Shown one piece after another: positions 36,205 through 44,256 of a stretch of 64,000 nucleotides of DNA; the first letter of the stretch is position 1; every line of letters starts with the position of its first letter. The stretch covers positions 2,101,001-2,165,000 of the forward strand of contig NZ_JNLH01000001.1 of NCBI RefSeq assembly GCF_000703005.1, given 5' to 3'. The position numbers and the translations under genes are program-made. The stretch comes from Pseudobutyrivibrio ruminis HUN009 (GTDB taxonomy: Bacteria > Bacillota > Clostridia > Lachnospirales > Lachnospiraceae). The notes below the pieces were generated by a model, which was given only the letters and a program-made list of their open reading frames with translations, did no database searches and was not told where the DNA came from.

Positions 36205-36918
36205 TTATTCCTTATTAAAGAACTGCTCAGGAATATCAAGTGCTGGTAAATCCTCATCAGCATCATTAGCGTTTGAAGTGACATTTGCCTGCTGTTGTGG
36301 AGCTGGCTCATTCACAGCTGCATCACCTGTAGAATCTAAACTTTGAGCTGGATCAGAATCTCCGTCATTTAATGAATCAGGAACAAGCGCTGCTCTGTTT
36401 CCATTAACTGTATCTAAATATACCTGCATTGTGCCAAGGAATGCCTCGTCACGAGCTTTTGTAGTATCAATTGCATTTGCAAGGATAGTTTGGATATTTG
36501 CTAAGAGCTCGTCAGTATAAGCGATAGCACCCATTCTGATGTTATTAGCATCTTCTGTTGCTCTATCAATCTTTTCTTGAGCGTTTTTCTGTGCTATTAA
36601 AATAACCTCATTAGCCTGAGCATATGCCTGTTGCATAATTTGATGTTCAGATACAAGTTCGTTTGTCTGAACCTGTGCCTGACTAATTATTTCGTCAGCC
36701 TTTGCCTTTGCATCTGCGAGAATCTGTTCTCTGTTTGCAATCATTCGCTGATACTTTCTGATTTCATCAGGAGTCTTTGTTCTAAGCTCCTGTAAAAGTG
36801 ATTCAAGCTCGTCCTTGTTAACTACGATTTTGTTTGTAGAAAAAGCAGATGGCTTACAATCATCAATATAAGCTTCGATTTCGTCAATGATATCTTCAAT
36901 TTTGCTTGTACTTGCCAT
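36205..36918 (-). CDS. Coiled-coil protein of unknown function next to coaD
   Basis: The 237-residue protein is mainly coiled coil (about 45-170: IANREQILADAKAKADEIISQAQVQ, AQKNAQEKIDRATED), with an acidic, low-complexity C-terminus rich in Q, A, D and N. The start IEDIIDEIEAYIDDCK and the sequence near VNKDELESLLQELR are shared with a Firmicute family found next to coaD/rsmD and often mislabelled a V-type ATPase subunit. No enzyme motif. Possibly a cytoskeletal or cell-division scaffold. 5 bp after coaD. Confidence 0.7.
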   Translation of the reverse strand: MASTSKIEDIIDEIEAYIDDCKPSAFSTNKIVVNKDELESLLQELRTKTPDEIRKYQRMIANREQILADAKAKADEIISQAQVQTNELVSEHQIMQQAYAQANEVILIAQKNAQEKIDRATEDANNIRMGAIAYTDELLANIQTILANAIDTTKARDEAFLGTMQVYLDTVNGNRAALVPDSLNDGDSDPAQSLDSTGDAAVNEPAPQQQANVTSNANDADEDLPALDIPEQFFNKE

Positions 36919-36923
36919 GGTAA

Positions 36924-37412
36924 TTACTTCTCCTTGTCTTTAATTTTGGCTTCTATGAGAGGTATAACCTGAGGTGGAACAAATAGGCTGATATCTCCTC
37001 CATAAGACGCAAATTCCTTTGCGACTGTAGAACTCAAATAAGAATATTTTAAAGATGTAGGCATAAATAAAGTCTCTAAATCTGGATATTGAACTTTATT
37101 TGATTGAGCTATTTGAATTTCGATTTCAAAATCAGTAACAGCTCTAAGCCCTCTAATTATTACCTGTGCATCCTTTGCCTTTGCAAAGTCTACTGTAAGT
37201 CCTTCAAAAGAATCGACCTTTACATTGTCTAAATTTTCAGTCAATTCTCTTATCATGTTAACACGTTCATCAATGGAAAACAACGGATTTTTTTGCTTGT
37301 TATTTAAAACGCCAACAACAAGTTCATCACAAAGCTTGCTAGCCCTTTTAATAATATCAAGATGCCCATAAGTTATTGGGTCAAAGCTTCCTGGATAAAT
37401 TGCTCGTCTCAT
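36924..37412 (-). CDS. coaD: Phosphopantetheine adenylyltransferase
   Basis: The 162-residue enzyme makes dephospho-CoA in the CoA pathway. It has [16 protein letters not shown] (TxxH-type motif, 6-20), [22 protein letters not shown], and [16 protein letters not shown] (ISSTxVR-like) near 118-132. It follows rsmD by 1 bp, as in most Firmicutes. Confidence 0.97.
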   Translation of the reverse strand: MRRAIYPGSFDPITYGHLDIIKRASKLCDELVVGVLNNKQKNPLFSIDERVNMIRELTENLDNVKVDSFEGLTVDFAKAKDAQVIIRGLRAVTDFEIEIQIAQSNKVQYPDLETLFMPTSLKYSYLSSTVAKEFASYGGDISLFVPPQVIPLIEAKIKDKEK

Positions 37413-37413
37413 T

Positions 37414-37965
37414 TTACGCCTTCTTCAAAAATATATGCTTATTAGTCTTGTATAGTTTTTCTTTAGTAATGGTATAGCCTAATTCTGAAACATAGTCTAT
37501 ATCAGTTTCAAGACTTGCTTCCACTATAATGGTGGTTTCACTTGAAATATAGCTTTTGTTTGCTAATGATTCCAAAACCTGCTTTTCAATAAGTTTGTTA
37601 TATGGAGGATCCATAAAAACAAAATCAAACTCTTCACTTCCGTTAAGCTTGTTCAATGCTGAAAAAACATCTTCTTTGTAAAGAGTAGCTTCATCAGTGA
37701 ACTTAGCCTTGGATAAGTTGTTTACAATACATGAGATGGCTGATTTGTCTTTTTCTACAAAAACAGCTTCACTTGCTCCTCTACTAAGGGCTTCGATTCC
37801 CATTTGACCACTGCCTGAAAACAAATCTAAAAATCTGCAATCAGGAATATCAAAAGAAATCATATTAAATAATGTTTCTTTGATTCTATCAGAAGTAGGT
37901 CTGGTGCCGAGGCCTTCAGGAGTCTGTAAATTCATCCCGCGTTTACTTCCGGAAATTATTCTCAA
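37414..37965 (-). CDS. rsmD: 16S rRNA (guanine966-N2)-methyltransferase RsmD
   Basis: The 183-residue enzyme starts at TTG 37965, five bases after GAGGTAA; an upstream ATG at 38004 would overlap the preceding gene and adds residues that family members lack. It has [54 protein letters not shown] (SAM-binding), and the FMDPPY catalytic motif near 125. It methylates G966. Confidence 0.95.
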   Translation of the reverse strand: MRIISGSKRGMNLQTPEGLGTRPTSDRIKETLFNMISFDIPDCRFLDLFSGSGQMGIEALSRGASEAVFVEKDKSAISCIVNNLSKAKFTDEATLYKEDVFSALNKLNGSEEFDFVFMDPPYNKLIEKQVLESLANKSYISSETTIIVEASLETDIDYVSELGYTITKEKLYKTNKHIFLKKA

Positions 37966-37979
37966 ATTTATTACCTCAA

Positions 37980-38459
37980 TTAAATGCTGAGTTCTTTCAT
38001 GCATTCGTCTAGAAGCTGAAACACTAAATTAGTCGCTTGAGTTCTAACTTCTGTTCTATTTCCAGATAAATGCAATTCTTTAACCTTTACTTTGGATTCA
38101 CCATAAGAGCATCCAATATAAACAAGACCCACTGGCTTAGTTGGAGAACCTCCTCCTGGACCAGCAATTCCTGTCGAAGATAAACCGAAATCAGCTTTTG
38201 CTTTTTTCTTGACTCCGATAGCCATTTCTTTTGCAGTCTGTTCGCTGACAGCACCGTAAGCCATAAGTGTTTCATCTTTTACGCCTAAATTTTTTATTTT
38301 GGCTTCGTTGGAATATGTAACATATCCTTCATTGAAACAATTTGAAGCTCCAGGAAAATCTACAATGGAGCTTGCTATCATGCCGCCAGTGCAAGACTCT
38401 GCAGTTGAAACAGTAAGTTTTGCTGCTATCAATCTTTCAAGAATATTGGAAATATCCAT
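37980..38459 (-). CDS. CinA C-terminal-type amidase (PncC-like)
   Basis: The 159-residue protein corresponds to the CinA C-terminal domain: VSTAESCTGGMIASSIVDFPGAS, SNEAKIKNLGV, GAVSEQTAKEMA, and STGIAGPGGGSPTKPVGLVYIG. Stand-alone proteins of this size are nicotinamide-nucleotide amidases. It lies 2 bp after pgsA, and rsmD follows. Confidence 0.93.
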   Translation of the reverse strand: MDISNILERLIAAKLTVSTAESCTGGMIASSIVDFPGASNCFNEGYVTYSNEAKIKNLGVKDETLMAYGAVSEQTAKEMAIGVKKKAKADFGLSSTGIAGPGGGSPTKPVGLVYIGCSYGESKVKVKELHLSGNRTEVRTQATNLVFQLLDECMKELSI

Positions 38460-38461
38460 AA

Positions 38462-39019
38462 TTAGTTCTGCTCCTTGAGAACTTCGCTATTCTGGTAAAT
38501 GTAAATTACAAGTGAAAGGACTGTAAGAACAAGTGATACCCAAATGAATATCTGTCCTAGTACCTGTAACCAACCAAATGGAAGATTTGCAACAAGGATA
38601 ATAATCATAATCATCTGTGAAACAGTCTTAAGCTTTCCGAAAATGTTTGCTGCAATAACAACGCCATTCTCAGCAGCTATAAGTCTGAAGCCTGAAATAA
38701 TGAACTCTCTTGCTACGATAATGATAACAATCCAAGCATATAACTGGCCTGTAGAAATAAGACAAATCATTGCTGAACATACTAAAAGCTTATCTGCTAA
38801 AGGATCCATAAACTTTCCAAAATTTGTAACAAGATTGTATTTACGTGCAATCTTTCCATCTAACATATCTGTTAATGATGCAACAATAAAGATTAAATCA
38901 GCAATAATACGAAGTGCCTGATTTTCAGGGTTGATAAGTAAAAATAATACAAAAAATGGAATAAGTACAACTCTGAATAATGTAAGTTTGTTAGGTAAAT
39001 TCATTTCCTTTAAATTCAT
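38462..39019 (-). CDS. pgsA: CDP-diacylglycerol-glycerol-3-phosphate 3-phosphatidyltransferase
   Basis: The 185-residue membrane enzyme makes phosphatidylglycerol-phosphate. It has the CDP-alcohol phosphatidyltransferase motif DxxDGxxAR...GxxxDxxxD as DMLDGKIARKYNLVTNFG then FMDPLADKLL. Five or six hydrophobic helices. ATG 39019 overlaps the rimO stop (ATGA) and follows GGAGA. Confidence 0.95.
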   Translation of the reverse strand: MNLKEMNLPNKLTLFRVVLIPFFVLFLLINPENQALRIIADLIFIVASLTDMLDGKIARKYNLVTNFGKFMDPLADKLLVCSAMICLISTGQLYAWIVIIIVAREFIISGFRLIAAENGVVIAANIFGKLKTVSQMIMIIILVANLPFGWLQVLGQIFIWVSLVLTVLSLVIYIYQNSEVLKEQN

Positions 39020-40344
39020 AACTTTACATCTCCTATTAAATCATATTCGTCAAAACCTGTAACTTCTACATCTACAAATTGTCCACTAGTAAGCTCAGTA
39101 TCGCTATTTACAAAAATGAATCCGTCTACTGAAGGTGTATCGCGGTATGTTCTACCGATAAAGACACCATCTTCTGGAAGTTTTCCTTCGATGAAAACCT
39201 TAAGTCTTCTGCCGATGTAGTTTTTATTATTTGCAAGAGAAATGTCTTTTTGGCAAAGCATCACTTCATCTAGCCATTTTTTCTTTAAATCTTCATCCAC
39301 TTGATTGTCCCAAGTAGCTGCCACAGTTCCTTCTTCTTTTGAGTAAGCAAATGCGCCAAGTCTATCAAATGACATATCCTTGATAAACTGTAATAATTCC
39401 TCGTGCATTTCCTGTGTCTCACCAGGGAAACCGCAAATTAATGTAGTTCTAAGAGAAATATCTGGCATTGACTTGCGCAATCTGTCTGCAATATTCATAA
39501 TGTCGGCTTTATTAGTCTTTCTTGCCATATTATGAAGAAGCTGATCATTACAATGTTGAATAGGCATATCAATATAGTGGCAAATCTTTGGCTCTGATGC
39601 CATGCATTCAATGAGTTCATCAGTGATTTCCTCTGGATATGCATAGAGAATACGAATCCACTCTATTCCATTAATTGCGCATAGCTTGTGCAGAAGATCT
39701 GTAAGAGATTTCTTGCCATAAATGTCCATGCCGTAGACTGTTGTTTCCTGAGCAACAAGAATGAGTTCCTTTACTCCATCTGCAGCCAACTGCTTTGCTT
39801 CTGCTAAAAGCTTTTCCATAGGTACAGAGCGATAATCGCCACGTAAGAATGGAATTATACAGTAGGTGCAGCGTTTGTTGCAGCCTTCAGCAATCTTAAG
39901 GTACGCATAGTGACCACCTGTTGTAAGAATTCTTCGGCCATCCTTAGGAAGTCCTTTTAATTCTTTCTTGAAAACAGGCTTTTCACCATTCTTTTCTAAA
40001 ACAATATTGATTGCATTTATTAATTCATCATATGAATTAGTTCCAATGATAGCGTCAACCTCTGGAAGCTCTTTAAGAATATCCTCAGTAAAACGCTGAG
40101 CCAGACACCCAGAAACAATAAGTCCCTTAAGTTTGCCTGACTCTTTATATGCTCCTAAATCGATGATGGTCTGGATGCTTTCTTCCATTGCATCAGCGAT
40201 AAATGAACATGTATTTACAACAATAATATCTGCGTCTTCCTCGTTGTCACATATAGTGAAACCATGATCAATAAGATCACCCAGCATATGCTCTGAATCA
40301 ACAAGGTTTTTATCACAGCCTAATGAAACAAATAATACATTCAT
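39016..40344 (-). CDS. rimO: RimO, ribosomal protein S12 methylthiotransferase
   Basis: The 442-residue enzyme adds a methylthio group to an aspartate of S12. It has the N-terminal UPF0004 domain with cysteines (SLGCDKNLVDSE, NTCSFI, VSGCLAQR), the radical SAM cluster CNKRCTYCIIP (near 147-157), and a TRAM domain at the end. RimO and MiaB share this layout; the SLGCDKN signature and the GKLP-type TRAM match RimO. Confidence 0.96.
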   Translation of the reverse strand: MNVLFVSLGCDKNLVDSEHMLGDLIDHGFTICDNEEDADIIVVNTCSFIADAMEESIQTIIDLGAYKESGKLKGLIVSGCLAQRFTEDILKELPEVDAIIGTNSYDELINAINIVLEKNGEKPVFKKELKGLPKDGRRILTTGGHYAYLKIAEGCNKRCTYCIIPFLRGDYRSVPMEKLLAEAKQLAADGVKELILVAQETTVYGMDIYGKKSLTDLLHKLCAINGIEWIRILYAYPEEITDELIECMASEPKICHYIDMPIQHCNDQLLHNMARKTNKADIMNIADRLRKSMPDISLRTTLICGFPGETQEMHEELLQFIKDMSFDRLGAFAYSKEEGTVAATWDNQVDEDLKKKWLDEVMLCQKDISLANNKNYIGRRLKVFIEGKLPEDGVFIGRTYRDTPSVDGFIFVNSDTELTSGQFVDVEVTGFDEYDLIGDVKL

Positions 40345-40347
40345 AGG

Positions 40348-40590
40348 TTAGTTGTTTGCATCCTCATTAATAATTTTAATAGCGCCTTCGTTAAGCTCAT
40401 TAACAGCGATTGAAAGTGGCTTTTCACCCTTCTGGTAGTTGATGAGTGGTTCAGCTCCGTCGATAATCTGACGAGCACGCTTTGCTGTAGCAGCAACGAT
40501 TGTGTAACGGCTGTTTACAACTGGCTCCTCTCCAACCTCAACATTTTCATTTACCTTTTCCATAAGTTCAACATAAGATGGATGTATCAT
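40348..40590 (-). CDS. rpoZ: RNA polymerase omega subunit
   Basis: This 80-residue protein has the omega core (SRYTIVAATAKRARQIIDGAEPLI) and a short acidic tail. Omega stabilises the beta-prime subunit. It lies between gmk and rimO, its usual place. The last 20 residues are rich in acid and amide residues. Confidence 0.93.
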   Translation of the reverse strand: MIHPSYVELMEKVNENVEVGEEPVVNSRYTIVAATAKRARQIIDGAEPLINYQKGEKPLSIAVNELNEGAIKIINEDANN

Positions 40591-40592
40591 AA

Positions 40593-41231
40593 TTAATTAC
40601 TCCTTTCAAATATCTTTAATTCTTCTTGCATTTCTTTGATTGCTGAGCGATTTCTTTCAACTCTGTAATGCTCAGCCTGAATTATATTATGAACCTGATC
40701 TACAGCTTTTTCCAATGAATCGTTTACAATCAGGTAATCATACTTGTCCATATTTTGAGATTCCTTGCATGAAATAGCAAGTCTCTCTTTGATTACTTGT
40801 TCAGTTTCTGTGCCTCTGCCAACAAGTCTGTTCTCAAGCTCCTTAGCAGATGGTGGCATTGTGAAAAGTAAAAGTGCATCAGGAAACATTTTCTTAACCT
40901 GAAGAGCACCCTGAATTTCTATTTCAAGGATAACGTCTTTTTTACGCTCAATCAACTGCTCTACATAAGCACGAGGTGTTCCATATGAGTTGCCATTAAA
41001 TGTTGCATACTCAAGTAACTCGTTGTTTTCTATCATTTTGTCGAATTCTTCTCTTGTTTTGAAGAAGTATTCTCTTCCATCTTTCTCTCCTGCACGAATA
41101 TCACGTGTTGTAGCGGAAATAGAAAGATTGTAATCATTAGGATGTGCCTCAAGCAAATGCTTCATGATTGTTCCTTTGCCGGCTCCTGAAAAGCCAGAAA
41201 GAACAATTACAAGACCCTTATCACTAATCAT
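40593..41231 (-). CDS. gmk: Guanylate kinase
   Basis: The 212-residue enzyme phosphorylates GMP to GDP. It has the P-loop GFSGAGKGT (13-21), SISATTRDIRAGEKDGREYFF, NSYGTPRAYV, and DVILEIEIQGALQVKK. It overlaps remA by 8 bp and is followed by rpoZ after 2 bp. Confidence 0.97.
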   Translation of the reverse strand: MISDKGLVIVLSGFSGAGKGTIMKHLLEAHPNDYNLSISATTRDIRAGEKDGREYFFKTREEFDKMIENNELLEYATFNGNSYGTPRAYVEQLIERKKDVILEIEIQGALQVKKMFPDALLLFTMPPSAKELENRLVGRGTETEQVIKERLAISCKESQNMDKYDYLIVNDSLEKAVDQVHNIIQAEHYRVERNRSAIKEMQEELKIFERSN

Positions 41232-41484
41232 TGTCTGTCTCCTCCTTAAATGAATTATCGCTAATTCGATTTGCTATTGTATCTGGCATAAGTGCAGATA
41301 AAACCACATACTCATCGCATATTATCACACATCTAGTGCGACGCCCCTGTGTCGCGTCAATTATATTGCCCTTTTCTTTTGCATTAGCAACTATACGCTT
41401 TGAAGGTGCCGAATCGGAGGTGATCATCGATACAATTTTATTGCTATTAATAATGTTTCCAAAACCTATATTTATAAAAGCCAT
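41224..41484 (-). CDS. remA: RemA/DUF370 family DNA-binding regulator
   Basis: The 86-residue protein has the DUF370 pattern: FINIGFGNIINSNKIVSMITSDSAPSKRIV and EKGNIIDATQGRRTRCVII. In Bacillus RemA activates matrix and osmoprotection genes, binding DNA as a ring. Its place between yicC and gmk is the standard one in Firmicutes. 1 bp after yicC. Confidence 0.95.
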   Translation of the reverse strand: MAFINIGFGNIINSNKIVSMITSDSAPSKRIVANAKEKGNIIDATQGRRTRCVIICDEYVVLSALMPDTIANRISDNSFKEETDND

Positions 41485-41485
41485 A

Positions 41486-42364
41486 TTATTCTATATTCTG
41501 GATCTGCTCCCTAACCTTTTCTATAAGTGTTTTAAGAGTGATACCGATATCTGCAATTTCTACATCTGTAGATTTTGAAAGAATGGTGTTTGCTTCGCGA
41601 TTGAGCTCCTGAGCAAGGAAATCAAGCTTTCGGCCAACCTCTTTATCTAAATCAAATACTGATCTGGTCTCAGCTACATGACTCTTCAAACGAACCATTT
41701 CTTCATCGATACAAATCTTGTCTGCGTACATTGTAACTTCCTGAGCGATACGTCCCTCATCGATTTTGGTGTCATCGAGAAGCTCCTGAATCTTTGAAGT
41801 AAGACGAGCTTTGTATTCTTCGATAATCTGAGGACTGCGTTTTTCGAGCTTGTCTACAAGAATAAGCATCTCATCCATCTTAGAAACTAAATCAGACTCC
41901 AAACGCTGACCCTCAGCAATTCTTGATTCGATGAATTGATCAATGCAATCTGAAAGAGCTGAAAGGACTAATTCCTTAAGGCTATCTTCATCAGCATCAT
42001 TTTCTGTAAGCTCAATGACATCTGGAAGACGAACAATGCTGCTTGCCTTCATATCGTTGTCTACACCAAGCTTTTCAGCCATAGCAGAAATAGATTCATA
42101 GTACTTTGCTGCCATAGCATCATTTACAGATACCTGATAGCAGGCATCAGAATGCTCGAGTAAAGTGATGTAAACATCTACCTTTCCTCTAAAAATACTT
42201 TCGCCGATTTTGTTGCGAACTACACTCTCTAAAAAATTAAGTTTCTTTGGGAGTTTGATATTTAAATCAAGATATCTGTGATTAACAGACTTCATTTCTA
42301 TTGTGACACGGGCATCAGAATTTTCAGCAAAGCCTTTGCCGTATCCAGTCATACTACGAACCAT
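41486..42364 (-). CDS. YicC family protein
   Basis: The 292-residue protein matches YicC/YloC: VRSMTGYGKG at the start, EMKSVNHRYLDLNIKLP, RGKVDVYITL, and the C-terminal VGRKLDFLAQELNREANTILSKS. The family is an RNA endoribonuclease-like group that works with RNases on small RNAs. It leads the minus-strand operon yicC-remA-gmk-rpoZ-rimO, with a strong promoter. Confidence 0.93.
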   Translation of the reverse strand: MVRSMTGYGKGFAENSDARVTIEMKSVNHRYLDLNIKLPKKLNFLESVVRNKIGESIFRGKVDVYITLLEHSDACYQVSVNDAMAAKYYESISAMAEKLGVDNDMKASSIVRLPDVIELTENDADEDSLKELVLSALSDCIDQFIESRIAEGQRLESDLVSKMDEMLILVDKLEKRSPQIIEEYKARLTSKIQELLDDTKIDEGRIAQEVTMYADKICIDEEMVRLKSHVAETRSVFDLDKEVGRKLDFLAQELNREANTILSKSTDVEIADIGITLKTLIEKVREQIQNIE

Positions 42365-42425
42365 TTGAAGATGTCTCTCCTTAGAATTTTATAATAAAAA
42401 TTACATTACTCTGAAGTGTACACAG

Positions 42426-42454
42426 TTGTAATTAATTATAATTAAATGTATCAT
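42426..42454 (+). promoter_or_regulatory. Promoter of rqcH (plus)
   Basis: TTGTAA (42426-42431) and TATCAT (42449-42454) are 17 bp apart. It overlaps the yicC promoter on the opposite strand. Confidence 0.55.
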
Positions 42455-42463
42455 GATAGTCAA
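42435..42463 (-). promoter_or_regulatory. Promoter of the yicC operon (minus)
   Basis: On the minus strand TTGACT (42458-42463) and TATAAT (42435-42440) are 17 bp apart, a near-perfect sigma-A promoter. It shares 20 bp with the rqcH promoter on the other strand. Confidence 0.8.
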
Positions 42464-42504
42464 CAATAAAGGATGAAGTACTACTACTTTGAAAGGACAA
42501 GAAA

Positions 42505-44256
42505 ATGGCATTAGATGGTATTTCTATTCATGCATTAGTACATGAATTTAACGAGACATTTTTGAATGGAAAAATCAATAAAATATCTCAGCCTGAAAAA
42601 GAGGAATTATTGATTACTATAAATACTCAAAATGGAAACAAACGATTGTTAGTATCAGCAAACGCTTCTCTTCCATTTATGTATATCACAGATGAGAATA
42701 AAACTGCACCAGCACAAGCTCCAGGATTTTGCATGCTTCTTAGAAAGCACATAGGCGCAGGAAGAATCATTGAAATCTCACAAATGGGAATGGAACGTGC
42801 GGTTCGTTTTAAAATCCAGCATTTAAACGAAATGGGTGATATTACATACAAATATCTTTATATTGAGATTATGGGTAAACACTCTAACATAATCTTTTGC
42901 AACGAAGACAATATGATTCTTGATTCTATCAAGCATATTCCTTCATCTGTAAGTTCTGTACGCGAAGTTTTACCAGGACGTGATTATTTCATTCCTGCTC
43001 AGGAAGGAAAAACTAATCCTTTGGATTCTTCTGAGAATGCATTTAAAAGTGTAGTTCTCAAAAGAAGTGAGTCGGTGTTCAAAGCATTAATGTCATCATA
43101 TATTGGCATCAGCCCAACAATTGCAAACGAAATCTGTTTCAGAGCAGGGATAGATTCTGATGCAAGCTGCGCTTCTCTTTTTGATGAACATAAAGAAAAG
43201 CTTTGGGCTAGTTTCTCAGGTTTAATGGATGATATCAGAAACAACAATTACACATATAATATCATTGTAGATGCTGCAAATGGAAAGCCGCTAGAATATG
43301 CTCCTGTTACACTTACAATGTATCAAGACATGGAGTCGAAATCATTTGATACAATGTCTGAGGTTCTGATAGAGTTTTATGCTAAGCGTAATCAATATAC
43401 AAACATTCGTCAGAAGTCTTCAGATTTGCGTAAAATCATAAACAACCATATTGAGCGTGCTTCTAAAAAATTGGATTTACAATTAAAGCAGCAAAAAGAC
43501 ACAGAAAAACGCGATAAATACAAGATTTATGGTGAAATGCTTCATACTTACGGCTACGAGGCAAAGCCAAATGACAAATCAATAACTGTTATAAATTATT
43601 ACGACAATAAAGAACTGACTATTCCTCTCGACCCAGATTTATCAGCCACAGAAAATGCAAAGAAATACTTTGACAAATTTGCAAAGTTAAAAAGAACAGC
43701 CGAAGCTCTCAATATTTATATTGAACAGTCTAAGCAGGAACTAGAGCTTCTTAAATCTATCGAAGCTGCTTTAAATATCGCTGAAAATGAAACAGATTTA
43801 GCTGAAATTCGACGTGAATTATCTGATCATGGATTCATTAAGAAGCATTCTGGTAATAAAAAAGAAAAAATCAAGAAAAGTAAGCCTTTGCATTTTGTTG
43901 ATGATAATGGATTCGATATTTATGTTGGCAAAAACAACTACCAAAATGACGAGCTTACTTTTAAATTTGCTACTGGAAATGATTGGTGGTTCCATACAAA
44001 AAAGATACATGGCAGCCATGTAATTGTTAAAACAAATGGTAAGGAATTACCAGACAGTACATATGAATATGCTGCAGAGTTGGCCGCTTACTATTCTTCT
44101 GGTCGCGATTCTCAAAAGGTTGAGATAGATTACTTGCAAAAAAAGAATGTAAAAAAGCCCGCTAGCGCTGTAGCAGGCTTTGTAGTTTATTACACTAATT
44201 ACTCTCTCATGGCCACTCCTACATTAGAGCACGTAAAATTGATTAGCCAAGAATGA
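42505..44256 (+). CDS. rqcH: RqcH (NFACT protein), ribosome quality control factor
   Basis: The 583-residue protein has NFACT-N (about 1-180; MALDGISIHALVHEFNETFLNGKINKI), two helix-hairpin-helix segments near 195-230, a long coiled coil (about 300-420), and NFACT-R (about 455-570; FDIYVGKNNYQNDELTFKFA, WWFHTKKIHGSHVIVK). RqcH recruits tRNA-Ala to stalled 50S subunits and adds alanine tails. It stands alone on the plus strand and overlaps recG by 33 bp at its 3' end. Confidence 0.96.
   Translation: MALDGISIHALVHEFNETFLNGKINKISQPEKEELLITINTQNGNKRLLVSANASLPFMYITDENKTAPAQAPGFCMLLRKHIGAGRIIEISQMGMERAVRFKIQHLNEMGDITYKYLYIEIMGKHSNIIFCNEDNMILDSIKHIPSSVSSVREVLPGRDYFIPAQEGKTNPLDSSENAFKSVVLKRSESVFKALMSSYIGISPTIANEICFRAGIDSDASCASLFDEHKEKLWASFSGLMDDIRNNNYTYNIIVDAANGKPLEYAPVTLTMYQDMESKSFDTMSEVLIEFYAKRNQYTNIRQKSSDLRKIINNHIERASKKLDLQLKQQKDTEKRDKYKIYGEMLHTYGYEAKPNDKSITVINYYDNKELTIPLDPDLSATENAKKYFDKFAKLKRTAEALNIYIEQSKQELELLKSIEAALNIAENETDLAEIRRELSDHGFIKKHSGNKKEKIKKSKPLHFVDDNGFDIYVGKNNYQNDELTFKFATGNDWWFHTKKIHGSHVIVKTNGKELPDSTYEYAAELAAYYSSGRDSQKVEIDYLQKKNVKKPASAVAGFVVYYTNYSLMATPTLEHVKLISQE
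44154..44181 (-). terminator. Terminator of recG inside the rqcH coding region
   Basis: On the minus strand AAAGCC-T-GCTA, loop CAGCGC, TAGC-G-GGCTTT is followed by TTTACATT, giving a T-run of six. Arms 44154-44164 and 44171-44181 have one T-G/A-C position. It lies 43-70 bp after the recG stop and within the last 35 codons of rqcH. Confidence 0.75.

Noticed and set aside
36205..36918. V-type ATPase subunit H
   Set aside because: Only coiled-coil likeness; no other ATPase genes nearby and the neighbours are coaD and YgiQ.
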